Assembly: GCA_028281065.1 (NCBI GenBank)
Contig: JANQKN010000171.1
Span: 1-64,000 of the forward strand
Direction: 5' to 3'
Source of the DNA: Flavobacteriaceae bacterium
GTDB lineage: Bacteria > Bacteroidota > Bacteroidia > Flavobacteriales > Flavobacteriaceae
DNA length: 64,000 bases
In this document: piece after piece, positions 24,521 through 33,843 of the stretch
Position numbering within the stretch: position 1 is the first letter of the stretch
How the letters are laid out: each line of letters begins with the position of its first letter
Notes under the pieces: model-generated
The model's input: the letters and a program-made list of their open reading frames with translations, nothing else
What the model was told of the DNA's origin: nothing
Database searches by the model: none
Position numbers and translations under genes: made by a program

Positions 24521-26392
24521 ATGTTTGGTAAAGAATATGATGTTATTGTAGTAGGAGCTGGTCATGCCGGATCGGAAGCTGCGGCTGCGGCTGCCAATAT
24601 GGGATCGTCAACATTGCTCATTACAATGAATCTTCAGAACATTGCTCAAATGTCCTGCAATCCTGCCATGGGTGGAATTGCAAAAGGACAAATAGTAAGA
24701 GAGATTGATGCCCTAGGCGGATATAGCGGCATCGTTTCAGACAAAACTGCTATTCAATTTAAGATGTTGAATAAGTCTAAGGGACCTGCTATGTGGAGCC
24801 CAAGGGTGCAGAGTGATCGCATGCGCTTTGCAGAGACTTGGCGTTTAATGCTAGAATCTACTCCTAATCTTGATTTTTATCAGGAAATGGTTTCTGGTAT
24901 TTTAGTCGAACAAGATCGTGTTGTTGGAGTAAAAACCTCTCTTGGTTTAGAGGTAAGGGCCAAAACGGTAATTCTAACCAATGGCACTTTTTTGAATGGC
25001 TTGATCCATATTGGTGAGAAGCAATTTGGAGGAGGGAGAGCGGGTGAAAGAGCAGCCACAGGAATCACAAAAGACTTGGTCGATTTAGGTTTCGATTCGG
25101 GAAGGATGAAGACAGGAACACCCCCTCGAGTGGATGGTCGCTCTTTGGATTTTTCGAAGATGATTGTTCAGCCAGGTGATGAAGATCCACAAAAGTTTTC
25201 ATATTCAGGCGAAACAAAACCATTAACAGAACAGCGGGATTGTCATATGACCTATACCAGCTCCTTGGTTCATGATTTACTTAAGGAAGGTTTCGATCGT
25301 TCCCCAATGTTCAATGGAGCTATTAAAAGTATTGGCCCAAGGTATTGCCCTTCTATAGAAGACAAGATCAACCGTTTTGCTGACAAGGAAAGACACCAGC
25401 TTTTTGTTGAACCAGAAGGTTGGGATACTGTGGAATATTATATCAATGGATTCTCTACATCGCTCCCAGAGGATGTTCAATACAAAGCTTTGAAAGAGTG
25501 CGCTGGTTTCGAAAATGTGAAGTTCTTTAGACCAGGCTATGCGATAGAATACGACTACTTTCCACCCACACAGTTAAAGCATACTTTGGAAACCAAACTG
25601 GTTTCTGGGTTGTTTTTTGCAGGACAGATTAATGGAACCACGGGATACGAAGAAGCGGCTTCTCAAGGAATGATGGCAGGGATCAATGCACACCTAAAAG
25701 TACAGGAAAAAGATCCGTTTATCCTGAAAAGGGATGAAGCCTACATTGGGGTGTTGATAGATGATTTAATTACGAAGGGAACCGAAGAGCCTTATCGCAT
25801 GTTTACCTCACGTGCAGAATATCGAACCTTGCTCCGTCAAGATAATGCCGATTTTAGACTTACCCAAAAGTCTTTCGAAATGGGATTGGCCAGTGAAGCG
25901 CGCATGAAGAAGATGGAGAAGAAAAGGGAAGAAAGCGATGCATTTATAAAGTTTTTTAAAGACACCAGTGTAAAGCCAGAGGAAATCAACCCTATTTTGG
26001 AACACAAAAACTCTGCTGTAGTAAAACAAAGCGATAAGATGTTCAAGCTTTTTTCGCGCCCCAACATAACCATGGAGGATATGCGCAAAGTGGAAAGTGT
26101 GGATCAATATGTGGCAGAACATGATTTGGATACGGAGGTGCTTCAGCAAACCGAAATACAAGTAAAATATTCTGGATACATTGCAAAAGAAAAGTTGAAT
26201 GCAGACAAATTACATCGACTGGAAGGGATTAGAATCCCAGACAATTTCGATTACACAAAACTAAAGTCGTTGTCTTTTGAGGCCATGGAGAAATTGTCCT
26301 CCATACGCCCCGTTACCATTTCACAAGCTTCTCGAATAAGTGGGGTTTCCCCCAATGATATTTCAGTACTTTTGGTATACATGGGAAGATAG
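24521..26392 (+). CDS. mnmG: tRNA uridine-5-carboxymethylaminomethyl modification enzyme MnmG (GidA)
   Basis: This 623-residue FAD-dependent enzyme works with MnmE to modify wobble U34 of several tRNAs. The dinucleotide-binding motif VGAGHAGSEAA is at residues 11-21, and the active-site NPAMGGIAKGQ near residue 47. GTFLNGLIHIG, GRMKTGTPPRVDGRS and the C-terminal ISQASRISGVSPNDISVLL are all family hallmarks. Length is normal. Its flanks carry two near-identical parS-like sites, and in many bacteria mnmG lies close to oriC and the par genes. Confidence 0.96.
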   Translation: MFGKEYDVIVVGAGHAGSEAAAAAANMGSSTLLITMNLQNIAQMSCNPAMGGIAKGQIVREIDALGGYSGIVSDKTAIQFKMLNKSKGPAMWSPRVQSDRMRFAETWRLMLESTPNLDFYQEMVSGILVEQDRVVGVKTSLGLEVRAKTVILTNGTFLNGLIHIGEKQFGGGRAGERAATGITKDLVDLGFDSGRMKTGTPPRVDGRSLDFSKMIVQPGDEDPQKFSYSGETKPLTEQRDCHMTYTSSLVHDLLKEGFDRSPMFNGAIKSIGPRYCPSIEDKINRFADKERHQLFVEPEGWDTVEYYINGFSTSLPEDVQYKALKECAGFENVKFFRPGYAIEYDYFPPTQLKHTLETKLVSGLFFAGQINGTTGYEEAASQGMMAGINAHLKVQEKDPFILKRDEAYIGVLIDDLITKGTEEPYRMFTSRAEYRTLLRQDNADFRLTQKSFEMGLASEARMKKMEKKREESDAFIKFFKDTSVKPEEINPILEHKNSAVVKQSDKMFKLFSRPNITMEDMRKVESVDQYVAEHDLDTEVLQQTEIQVKYSGYIAKEKLNADKLHRLEGIRIPDNFDYTKLKSLSFEAMEKLSSIRPVTISQASRISGVSPNDISVLLVYMGR

Positions 26393-26401
26393 TTTTACAA
26401 A

Positions 26402-26417
26402 TGTTCCACGTGAAACA
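26402..26417. promoter_or_regulatory. parS: parS-like ParB-binding site 2
   Basis: TGTTCCACGTGAAACA matches the B. subtilis parS consensus exactly and lies 9 bases after the mnmG stop, 1.9 kb from site 1. Confidence 0.85.
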
Positions 26418-26429
26418 AATTGAAAAGAA

Positions 26430-27278
26430 TTGACTTCTAAAACAGAAAACACACATATTACAACCAAAGATTTCCTCGTTTCTGGCGAGGAATTTTCTTT
26501 GACAGTGAACTCCAAATTTGGCTTTCTAGAAACACACCCTATGCCCAAACAAGAAGATTTGGGCAAATACTATGAAAGCGACGAATACATTTCGCATACG
26601 GATTCCAAAAAAGGATTGTTTTCCTTTTTGTATCAAAACGTAAAAAAGTATTCACTATCCAAAAAAGCAAAACTTGTTTTTAAGTTAAATCAAGGAATAG
26701 GATCCCTGTTGGATATCGGAGCCGGTACTGGTGAGTTTTTGAAAGTGGCCCAGGAAAAAGGGTGGGACGTTTATGGGGTAGAAGTAAACGAAAAAGCTAG
26801 GCAAATTGCTTTGGATAAAAATGTGACACTGGAAGAAAACCTAGAAACTTTTACTGGTCAACAATTCGATGTGGTTTCCCTTTGGCATGTTTTGGAACAT
26901 TTGCCAGAGCTCGAAGACACGGTTCAAAAAATAGAAGCATTGGTAAAACCAGGAGGGACCCTTTTAATTGCCGTACCCAATTTCAATTCCTGGGATGCCA
27001 AACACTACAAAGCATTTTGGGCTGCTTACGATGTGCCAAGACACCTTTGGCATTTTTCGCGAAGCTCTATGCGAAAACTGATTTCTCAAAATCTACAATT
27101 AATTGCAACCAAACCCATGCGGTTTGATTCCTATTATGTAAGTCTACTTTCGGAAAAATACAAAACCGGAAATCGCTTTTCGTTGAAAGCATTTTGGGTT
27201 GGTTGGCGATCCAATATGGCTGCAAACAGAACAAAAGAGTATTCGTCGCTGTTATACTGCTTTAAAAAAGATAAATAG
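26430..27278 (+). CDS. Class I SAM-dependent methyltransferase
   Basis: This 282-residue protein starts at a TTG (26430); no ATG occurs in frame before residue 38, which would remove conserved sequence. The Rossmann-type methyltransferase motif I is LLDIGAGTGEFL (about residue 92), motif II YGVEVNEKA, and the post-motif WHVLEHLPE near residue 150. The closing half (PRHLWHFSRSSM) matches Ubi-like methyltransferases often associated with glycan or small-molecule modification in Bacteroidota. The substrate is unknown. It directly follows parS site 2. Confidence 0.87.
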   Translation: MTSKTENTHITTKDFLVSGEEFSLTVNSKFGFLETHPMPKQEDLGKYYESDEYISHTDSKKGLFSFLYQNVKKYSLSKKAKLVFKLNQGIGSLLDIGAGTGEFLKVAQEKGWDVYGVEVNEKARQIALDKNVTLEENLETFTGQQFDVVSLWHVLEHLPELEDTVQKIEALVKPGGTLLIAVPNFNSWDAKHYKAFWAAYDVPRHLWHFSRSSMRKLISQNLQLIATKPMRFDSYYVSLLSEKYKTGNRFSLKAFWVGWRSNMAANRTKEYSSLLYCFKKDK

Positions 27279-27352
27279 GCCCAAAAGAAAGCAATAGGGC
27301 TCGGATTACGCCAGAGCCGGGCATTTAGGCGTCTTTCTGGGAAAAGGCGCTT

Positions 27353-27378
27353 AAAACGGCTTATTTGAAGCCTGTTTT
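27353..27378. terminator. Possible terminator hairpin downstream of the methyltransferase gene
   Basis: AAAACGGCTT and AAGCCTGTTTT pair with one bulge around ATTTG in the 144-bp convergent gap. Other weaker inverted repeats (ACGCC/GGCGT) lie upstream of it. Confidence 0.45.
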
Positions 27379-27422
27379 GATCGAAGGTGCTTATCGAACC
27401 GAAGCTTCGTGATAAAAATTAT

Positions 27423-28577
27423 TTATACCACTTCCTTTTTGTGAATCAGCCGTGTTAATTGTATGGAAAGATCGGTGAAAATAATTTTGGCATTTCCATT
27501 TCGTTCCACATGGTAAAGGGCATCTTCCAATCCCTTCAAAATTTCATAAATATTATTTTGGTGTACAAATGGAGCAAATTTTTCCAGTGAAAATTTTGGG
27601 TCTTGGGTTTCAAAATACACCAAAGAATCTAAGCCGTAATTTTTCAATAAGGCCTGTCGGAACAATTCAATACAATAACGAAGGAAATTCTTCTGCGTTT
27701 CCCGACCCTTTCCAGCAATGGTATCACTCCAACTAAGCAACTCCTGGATGGCCTTCTTGTTTCCTTTGGCCTTAAAGGCAGATCGTACCCAGGAAACAAA
27801 CCAAGTTTCGAACACCAAATCGTCATTATCCTTAGAAAGAATGTGGATGGCTTTGTTGTAATCACCATTAGCTTGTCTACTGATTTTCAGAGCTTCACGT
27901 TCTGGAACGCTCATTTTAGAAACCAGTGCATTGGCAATTTCCTTTTCAGGCAACAAGGGGATTTGCAGCATTTGGCAACGGGACCGAATGGTATTTATAA
28001 TATGCTCTGGCTGTTCGCTAAGTAAGAGTAAAACCGTTTTCTTGGGTGGTTCTTCTACCAACTTCAGGATCTTGTTGGAGCATTCGGTATTCATCCGATT
28101 GGCCATCCAAATGATCATGATTTTGTATCCGCCTTCGTAGGATTTCAACGCCAACTTTTTCGAAATGTCCTCAGCCTCCAACACACTAATGTTCCCTTGC
28201 TTGTTTTCAATACCCAGCCGCTGAAACCAATCGAATAGCGATCCATAAGGACTTTCGTTCAAAAATCCGCGCCAGTCTTCCAAAAAGAGGGAGGAAATAG
28301 CATTCTTTTTTACCGAATCGTTGGTGTTTACGGGATACACAAAGTGAAGATCGGGATGCGAAAAGGAGGCTACATTTCGGGCACAGCGCTCATAGGCTTC
28401 CGAACCAGGCTCATGTGCACTGCAAAGCAATTCTTTGGCATAGGCAATGGCCAGGGGAAGAAGACCACTGCCCGAAGGACCGTGGAAGAGCTGAGCGTGT
28501 GCAACCCTACCTTGGGCAAGTGTTGTCTTTAAATGATTTTTTATGTGGTTGTGGCCAATGATTTCAGAAAAATCCAT
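27423..28577 (-). CDS. holB: DNA polymerase III subunit delta'
   Basis: This clamp-loader subunit is started at the ATG at 28577 (MDFSEIIGHNHIKNHL), giving 384 residues. The N-terminal AAA+ module is visible: a P-loop-like but degenerate GPSGSGLLPLA, as expected because delta' does not hydrolyse ATP, then a Cys-containing insertion, NTECSNKILKLVEEPP, and the sensor-like TIRSRCQML. The C-terminal collar domain follows. HolB sequences diverge widely, but the order of motifs is clear. A TAGTTTTG element at 28581-28588 lies only three bases before the ATG, hinting at a nearly leaderless transcript. Confidence 0.9.
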   Translation of the reverse strand: MDFSEIIGHNHIKNHLKTTLAQGRVAHAQLFHGPSGSGLLPLAIAYAKELLCSAHEPGSEAYERCARNVASFSHPDLHFVYPVNTNDSVKKNAISSLFLEDWRGFLNESPYGSLFDWFQRLGIENKQGNISVLEAEDISKKLALKSYEGGYKIMIIWMANRMNTECSNKILKLVEEPPKKTVLLLLSEQPEHIINTIRSRCQMLQIPLLPEKEIANALVSKMSVPEREALKISRQANGDYNKAIHILSKDNDDLVFETWFVSWVRSAFKAKGNKKAIQELLSWSDTIAGKGRETQKNFLRYCIELFRQALLKNYGLDSLVYFETQDPKFSLEKFAPFVHQNNIYEILKGLEDALYHVERNGNAKIIFTDLSIQLTRLIHKKEVV

Positions 28578-28740
28578 AAGCAAAACTACGCATTTTTTCA
28601 CTCTCTAAATGAAGGTTGAGTCCTCCATGGTTTGCTTCGAAATTAAACTTGGTTTTAACGAACGCCCCATGGGTTTGCCTCAAGGTAGTTTCCTAAAATT
28701 TCTATGGTATTTCCTTAATAGACCGACTAAGAAAATGAAT

Positions 28741-28748
28741 TATATTTG
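28741..28748 (+). promoter_or_regulatory. Predicted -7 promoter element of pgk
   Basis: TATATTTG matches TAnnTTTG 18 bases before the ATG at 28767; it also excludes the in-frame TTG within the motif as a start. Confidence 0.65.
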
Positions 28749-28766
28749 CGGGATAAAAATTCACCT

Positions 28767-29954
28767 ATGAAGACGATTAACGATTTCGATTTTAAAGATA
28801 AAAAAGCATTGATCCGGGTCGATTTTAACGTACCACTTAATGACGCGTTGGAAGTAACAGACACAACACGGATCGAAGCCGCAAAGCCCACCATTATTAA
28901 AGTATTGGAAGATGGGGGAAGCTGTGTCCTCATGTCGCATTTGGGGCGTCCGAAAGCCCGTGAAGATGAGTTTTCTTTACAACACATCGTTATGAGCGCC
29001 TCAGAAATCCTGGGTGTTCAGGTAAAGTTCGTGAACGATTGTATAGGCGATGCCGTACAGGAAGCTGTAAATGCTTTGCAACCCGGTGAGATCCTGTTGT
29101 TGGAAAACCTTAGGTACCATCCAGAGGAAAAGGCAGGCGATGTTGCCTTTGCAGAACAATTGGCAGCTTTGGGCGATGTTTATGTAAACGATGCTTTTGG
29201 AACCGCACACCGAGCCCATGCTTCTACAGCGGTTATTGCTCAATTTTTTCCCGAAAACAAATGCTTTGGGAACCTTTTGGCTTCAGAAATAGTAAACGTA
29301 AACAAGGTACTTAGCGATGGTGAAAAGCCTGTAACTGCTATTATTGGTGGCGCAAAAGTATCTTCAAAGATCACCATTATAGAGAACATTCTGGACAAAA
29401 TCGATCATCTTATTATTGGTGGCGGAATGGCATTTACCTTTGTGAAAGCACAAGGAGGAAGTATTGGAAGTTCTTTGGTGGAAGACGATAAGCAAGCTTT
29501 GGCCTTGGAGATTTTGGATAAAGCCAAACAGAAAAACGTGGAAGTTCATTTGCCCTTAGACTGTGTGATAGCCGATGCTTTTTCCAATGACGCGAATGTG
29601 GATGTAGCAGATATTGGAGCTATTCCTGATGGTTGGATGGGACTGGACGGCGGCACCCAAACACGCGAGCTGTTTGCCAGTGTTATATTAGCTTCAAAAA
29701 CCATTCTGTTTAATGGTCCCATTGGTGTATTCGAAATGCCCAACTTTGCTCAAGGAACCATAGATACTTGTACCGCCATAGCTGAAGCTACTGCCAATGG
29801 AGCATTCTCACTGGTAGGAGGGGGCGATTCGGTGGCTGCCGTGAAACAATTCGATTTTGGCGACAAGGTGAGTTATGTCTCTACGGGCGGTGGTGCCATG
29901 CTAGAAATGTTGGAAGGAAAGACCCTTCCAGGGATTAAGGCGATATTGGATTAA
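28767..29954 (+). CDS. pgk: Phosphoglycerate kinase
   Basis: This enzyme transfers phosphate from 1,3-bisphosphoglycerate to ADP in glycolysis. The 395-residue length is typical. Motifs seen are LIRVDFNVPL (about residues 15-24), SHLGRPK with the triose-binding Arg, LLENLRYHPEEK, the VNDAFGTAHRAHAS segment, KVSSKITIIENIL, and the nucleotide-binding GGGDSVAAVKQF near the C-terminus. The start at 28767 (MKTINDFDF) follows the promoter motif closely. It seems to be transcribed alone. Confidence 0.97.
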   Translation: MKTINDFDFKDKKALIRVDFNVPLNDALEVTDTTRIEAAKPTIIKVLEDGGSCVLMSHLGRPKAREDEFSLQHIVMSASEILGVQVKFVNDCIGDAVQEAVNALQPGEILLLENLRYHPEEKAGDVAFAEQLAALGDVYVNDAFGTAHRAHASTAVIAQFFPENKCFGNLLASEIVNVNKVLSDGEKPVTAIIGGAKVSSKITIIENILDKIDHLIIGGGMAFTFVKAQGGSIGSSLVEDDKQALALEILDKAKQKNVEVHLPLDCVIADAFSNDANVDVADIGAIPDGWMGLDGGTQTRELFASVILASKTILFNGPIGVFEMPNFAQGTIDTCTAIAEATANGAFSLVGGGDSVAAVKQFDFGDKVSYVSTGGGAMLEMLEGKTLPGIKAILD

Positions 29955-30042
29955 ATGCCAAAAGGGTATTAAATAGTTTGCCTCAAAGGGGTAAATCCTT
30001 ACATTTATCAAAATTTACTGGCTTACTGTGCGTTATTCCTCT

Positions 30043-31611
30043 ATGAAATCACCTTTTTTGCTCCTCACATTCAGTTTTTTAATGAATGGTTTGTGGGCCC
30101 AGGAAATCGATCCCCAAAAAGTAGATTCCCTGCCTACCAAGACCATTCAAGTTGTAGACTCTATTACTGTACAACGTATAGACAACGATCTGCCGTCCAC
30201 CGTGGTTGCTACCCAAACCAAGGATTCGGTGGTTTACGACCTAAAAGACAATGCTTTGGCCCGTAAGGTAGATTCCCTTTGGCTGGACCAGTTGTATAAC
30301 AACCAGATGTTCGAAGAAATTTATGGCTCCATTACACAGCAAAACTACGAACCTGTAGAATATGAGGAATTACCCACCGAAGTACTTAAAGAACGACTAA
30401 AAGAACTGGATGCGCGTACGCCTTTTAATGTAGAATATAACCCTTCGCTGGAAAGTGTCATAAAAAGATACTTAAAGCATCGAAGGAAGACCATGGCCAA
30501 CCTTATGGCCTTGAGCGACTACTATTTTCCTATGTTCGAGGAAGAACTTGATAGACAGGGACTGCCTTTGGAACTGAAATACCTAGCCATTGTAGAATCG
30601 GCATTAAAACCCAATGCTACCTCAAGGGTGGGAGCACAAGGGCTGTGGCAGTTCATGTTTAGTACAGGGAAACTATTTGGCTTGGAAGTAAATAGCTACG
30701 TGGATGAAAGATCCGACCCTTTAATGGCAACCGAAGCTGCAGCAAAATATCTTAACAGTCTCTACGACAGTTTGGACGATTGGGATCTGGCCCTGGCAGC
30801 TTATAACAGTGGTCCCGGAAATGTATCCAAGGCAATCCGGCGTTCGGGTGGACACAGGAATTACTGGAATATACGCCATCACCTTCCACGTGAAACGGCA
30901 GGCTATGTACCAGCATTCTTGGCCACCATGTACATTTTTGAATATGCCAAAGAACATGGGTTCGAAAGTAATGGTCCCACCTATCCCTATATAGCAACAG
31001 ATACCATTAAGGTGAAGAAAATGATTTCTTTGGAGCAGGTTTCTAAGGTAACAGAACTGGATTTGGCCGAATTGGAGTTCCTAAATCCGTCCTACAAACT
31101 GGGCATAATCCCCGTAATAAAAGATGAAAACTATGTGTTGAGGCTTCCCATGGAGGCTGTTGGAAAGTTTGTAAACAACGAAGATGCCATTTATGCTTTG
31201 GCCGAGAAGGAGTTCAATGACCGCGAAAAACCCCTACCTAAGTTTTTTGAACAGAACGATCGCATACGCTATCGCGTGCGAAGTGGGGATTACCTAGGTA
31301 AAATTGCAAACCGGTACGGTGTTTCAGTAAGTAAAATAAAACGATGGAATGGCCTTAGAAGTGATCGGTTGCGCATAGGGCAACGCCTTACTATTTATCC
31401 AAGAAAACTGGCCTCAGCCCCATCCAATAAAGGGGTTGCCAGTACCGCAGCTTCCAAATCCGCCAAGACCTACACGGTAAAAAACGGAGACTCCTTGTGG
31501 AGTATCGCACAAAAATTTCCAGGTGTAAGTGTAGAGCAATTGAAAAAGTGGAACGATATTAGCGGTACAAAATTGAAACCCGGAATGACATTAAGGGTTT
31601 CAAAAGGATAA
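30043..31611 (+). CDS. MltD-like membrane-bound lytic murein transglycosylase with two LysM domains
   Basis: This 522-residue exported enzyme cleaves peptidoglycan glycan strands. I use the ATG at 30043, which opens a signal peptide (MKSPFLLLTFSFLMNGLWAQ). The SLT domain has the catalytic Glu in LAIVESALKPNATSRVGAQG and the conserved AAYNSGPGNV segment. Two LysM repeats at the C-terminus (YRVRSGDYLGKIANRYGVS and YTVKNGDSLWSIAQKFPGVS) bind glycan. A third parS-like site lies within the coding sequence. It is followed after three bases by the DUF4837 gene frame, suggesting an operon. Confidence 0.94.
   Translation: MKSPFLLLTFSFLMNGLWAQEIDPQKVDSLPTKTIQVVDSITVQRIDNDLPSTVVATQTKDSVVYDLKDNALARKVDSLWLDQLYNNQMFEEIYGSITQQNYEPVEYEELPTEVLKERLKELDARTPFNVEYNPSLESVIKRYLKHRRKTMANLMALSDYYFPMFEEELDRQGLPLELKYLAIVESALKPNATSRVGAQGLWQFMFSTGKLFGLEVNSYVDERSDPLMATEAAAKYLNSLYDSLDDWDLALAAYNSGPGNVSKAIRRSGGHRNYWNIRHHLPRETAGYVPAFLATMYIFEYAKEHGFESNGPTYPYIATDTIKVKKMISLEQVSKVTELDLAELEFLNPSYKLGIIPVIKDENYVLRLPMEAVGKFVNNEDAIYALAEKEFNDREKPLPKFFEQNDRIRYRVRSGDYLGKIANRYGVSVSKIKRWNGLRSDRLRIGQRLTIYPRKLASAPSNKGVASTAASKSAKTYTVKNGDSLWSIAQKFPGVSVEQLKKWNDISGTKLKPGMTLRVSKG
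30882..30897. promoter_or_regulatory. Weak parS-like site 3, inside the MltD-like gene
   Basis: CCTTCCACGTGAAACG shares 13 of 16 bases with TGTTCCACGTGAAACA, including an uninterrupted 13-base core from TTCC to AAAC. The divergence at the ends may reflect coding constraint; binding is uncertain. Confidence 0.5.
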
Positions 31612-31629
31612 TTATTGAAATACTTCTTC

Positions 31630-32610
31630 ATGAAAAATATTTATTACTTCCTTATGGCAGGGTTCCTTCTGTTGGTTTCCTGTCAAGATGCACCAACTAA
31701 AAGGGATACAGCATATTTAAAGGACTCCGTAGGTAGGATCAATGGCTTACAGGTGGTAATTCCCAACGATCTTTGGAACGGTCCCGTGGGGGAAAAGATC
31801 CGGGAGCATTTTGCTGCCTTGGTGGACGGATTGCCCCAGCAAGAGCCCTTGTTTACCATCAATCAGTTAAACCCCAACGCTTTTGAGGATTTTGCCAGAA
31901 CCTACCGTACTTTCTTGTACATACAGCTAGGGGACAAGGATACTGTGTCGCTTAAAAAAAACTCCTATGCAAGACCCCAAATAGGCGCTTTTATTACGGG
32001 AACTTCGGAAGAAGAACTCATTAAGCTTATAGACACAGAGCAGGCACGTATTATTGCAGCATTCAAAAATGCGGAACTGAAGGAACGGCAACGACGCACG
32101 GAAATATCGATCAAGAAAATCGATTCGTTAAAAGAACGGTTTGGATTAAGCCTTCGTGTCCCCAGTGCTTATCGTATTGCGGCAGCCAATGATGACTTTT
32201 ATTGGATCCGAAAAGACCTAAAAGACGGAACTACGAACATCCTTATTTATGAGGTTCCACTTTCGTTTATATCGGAGGATTCTACGATCGTTGGTGATAT
32301 AATAAAAATGAGGGATTCTATAGGGTCTGGATATCTTCCTGTGGAAGATGACGCCCTATTCATCACTGAAGAAGCCTATGCGCCCTATCTATTTACCACA
32401 GAGATCGATGGTAAATTTGCCTACGAAACAAAGGGAACCTGGGAGGTAAAGGATGAATTCATGGCAGGACCATTTCTCAACTATGCCGTTAAGGACGAAG
32501 CAAACGACCGTTATCTTGTCCTGGAGGGGTTTACATATGCCCCATCTACAGAGAAAAGGGATTTGCAGTTTGAGCTGGAGTCTATCCTAAAGTCTGCTAA
32601 GATCGAATAA
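31630..32610 (+). CDS. DUF4837 family lipoprotein
   Basis: This 326-residue protein is started at the ATG at 31630 (MKNIYYFLMAGFLLLVSC), with a lipobox Cys at residue 18; an upstream TTG at 31615 is less likely. The INGLQVVIPNDLWNGPVGEKIREHF opening, the FARTYRTFLYIQLG segment and the later TAFEV-like SFISEDSTIVGDIIKMRDSI region match the DUF4837 family of Bacteroidota. Its function is not established. It lies directly downstream of the MltD-like gene, so a role in envelope maintenance is plausible. Confidence 0.85.
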   Translation: MKNIYYFLMAGFLLLVSCQDAPTKRDTAYLKDSVGRINGLQVVIPNDLWNGPVGEKIREHFAALVDGLPQQEPLFTINQLNPNAFEDFARTYRTFLYIQLGDKDTVSLKKNSYARPQIGAFITGTSEEELIKLIDTEQARIIAAFKNAELKERQRRTEISIKKIDSLKERFGLSLRVPSAYRIAAANDDFYWIRKDLKDGTTNILIYEVPLSFISEDSTIVGDIIKMRDSIGSGYLPVEDDALFITEEAYAPYLFTTEIDGKFAYETKGTWEVKDEFMAGPFLNYAVKDEANDRYLVLEGFTYAPSTEKRDLQFELESILKSAKIE

Positions 32611-32631
32611 AACAATAGACATATATAACAC

Positions 32632-32660
32632 AAAAACCCGTGGGATCCCACGGGTTTTTT
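32632..32660. terminator. Bidirectional intrinsic terminator
   Basis: AAAAACCCGTGGGATCCCACGGGTTTTTT forms a perfect GC-rich hairpin with A and T flanks between the convergent DUF4837 and tatA genes. Confidence 0.92.
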
Positions 32661-32683
32661 ATTTCGGAAAGCTTATGAAAAGC

Positions 32684-32869
32684 TTATTTTTTGTCTTCTA
32701 TTTTATCGCTGGTATCTTCTTTGGAAGCATCCTTGAATTCTTTAATCCCACTTCCTAACCCACGCATTAATTCGGGTATTTTTCTTCCACCAAAAAGCAA
32801 CAATACGATAACGACGATCAATACGATTTGCCAAGGGCCTATGGCTAGAGGTAACACTAATGATTCCAT
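32684..32869 (-). CDS. tatA: Twin-arginine translocase subunit TatA/E
   Basis: This 61-residue membrane protein forms the pore of the Tat system that exports folded proteins. A short N-terminal transmembrane helix ([14 protein letters not shown]) is followed by the hinge and amphipathic helix ([20 protein letters not shown]) and a charged tail. I use the ATG at 32869; the ATG at 32875 would add two residues. TatA genes often lie apart from tatC in Bacteroidota, and no tatC is in this window. Confidence 0.93.
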   Translation of the reverse strand: MESLVLPLAIGPWQIVLIVVIVLLLFGGRKIPELMRGLGSGIKEFKDASKEDTSDKIEDKK

Positions 32870-32887
32870 TTGCATAAATTTATGAGG

Positions 32888-32895
32888 CAAAGGTA
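32888..32895 (-). promoter_or_regulatory. Predicted -7 promoter element of tatA
   Basis: CAAAGGTA reads TACCTTTG toward tatA, 19 bases before its start. Confidence 0.6.
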
Positions 32896-32947
32896 ACAAG
32901 AATTTCGTAGATAGAACGTTTTCACCATAAGTTTAACGGCAAAGCCT

Positions 32948-32955
32948 TACATTTG
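32948..32955 (+). promoter_or_regulatory. Predicted -7 promoter element of the M23 peptidase gene
   Basis: TACATTTG matches TAnnTTTG, 20 bases before the ATG at 32975. Confidence 0.6.
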
Positions 32956-32974
32956 CACCGAAGCACTTTCGTAA

Positions 32975-33841
32975 ATGGCACAAAAGGAAAAAAGAGGGAA
33001 GAAGATCAGAAAAAAACTGCTGCACAAGTACCGTTTGGTCGTACTTAATGAGGCAACTTTTGAAGAACGCTTTTCCTTTAAGCTGAACCGCCTAAATGTC
33101 TTTGTATTCAGCTCCCTTTCGGCCTTGGTTCTCATTGTTTTAACCATTTTACTTATTGCCTTTACTCCATTGAGGGAATACATTCCGGGCTATTCTTCTA
33201 CCTCACTGAAAAAACAAGCAGTGACCTTGGCTTTTAAAACAGATTCTTTACAACAGGCATTGGATGTAAATGAACAATACATTACATCGATCAAAAAAGT
33301 ACTTACTGGCGATGTGAAAACAGTGGATTTTAATAGGGATTCCATTATAGAAGCGGCGCAAAGAGATAGCGAAGGGGTCGATTTATCACCTTCCAGACAG
33401 GATTCTCTACTTCGTGAGGTGGTTTCCCAAGAAGACAAATACAACCCGTTGATTGATACCGAACAGCCCAATTTTGTCTTATTTGCACCTGTTAAAGGAC
33501 CAATTTCCGAAAGTTATGATCCCGAAAACAAACATTTTGCAGTTGATATTGTGACCACAAAAGACAGTCCCATCAAAGCAACGGCAGACGGCACCGTTAT
33601 TTTTGCCGAGTGGACGGCAGAAACAGGCAATGTGATCATTATTAGACATAACAACAATTTAATTTCCGTATATAAACACAATGCTTCCCTGAACAAGGAA
33701 CAGGGAGATCTGGTTAAAGCTGGAGAGGTGATAGCCAGGGCTGGAAATACAGGGGAACTCACTACAGGCCCCCATTTGCATTTCGAGCTATGGAGTGACG
33801 GATACCCTATAGACCCAACCAATTTCATTGATTTCGATTAA
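32975..33841 (+). CDS. M23 family metallopeptidase (LytM-like peptidoglycan endopeptidase)
   Basis: This 288-residue protein has a basic cytoplasmic start, a single membrane anchor (about residues 48-68), a short coiled-coil linker (about 75-110) and a C-terminal M23 domain. The zinc ligands are present: the HxxxD pair in KHFAVDI and the HLH of GPHLHFELW. A further His is in VYKHNAS. The domain therefore looks catalytically competent rather than a degenerate activator. It probably cuts peptide cross-links during growth or division. The next gene follows by two bases. Confidence 0.93.
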   Translation: MAQKEKRGKKIRKKLLHKYRLVVLNEATFEERFSFKLNRLNVFVFSSLSALVLIVLTILLIAFTPLREYIPGYSSTSLKKQAVTLAFKTDSLQQALDVNEQYITSIKKVLTGDVKTVDFNRDSIIEAAQRDSEGVDLSPSRQDSLLREVVSQEDKYNPLIDTEQPNFVLFAPVKGPISESYDPENKHFAVDIVTTKDSPIKATADGTVIFAEWTAETGNVIIIRHNNNLISVYKHNASLNKEQGDLVKAGEVIARAGNTGELTTGPHLHFELWSDGYPIDPTNFIDFD

Positions 33842-33843
33842 AC

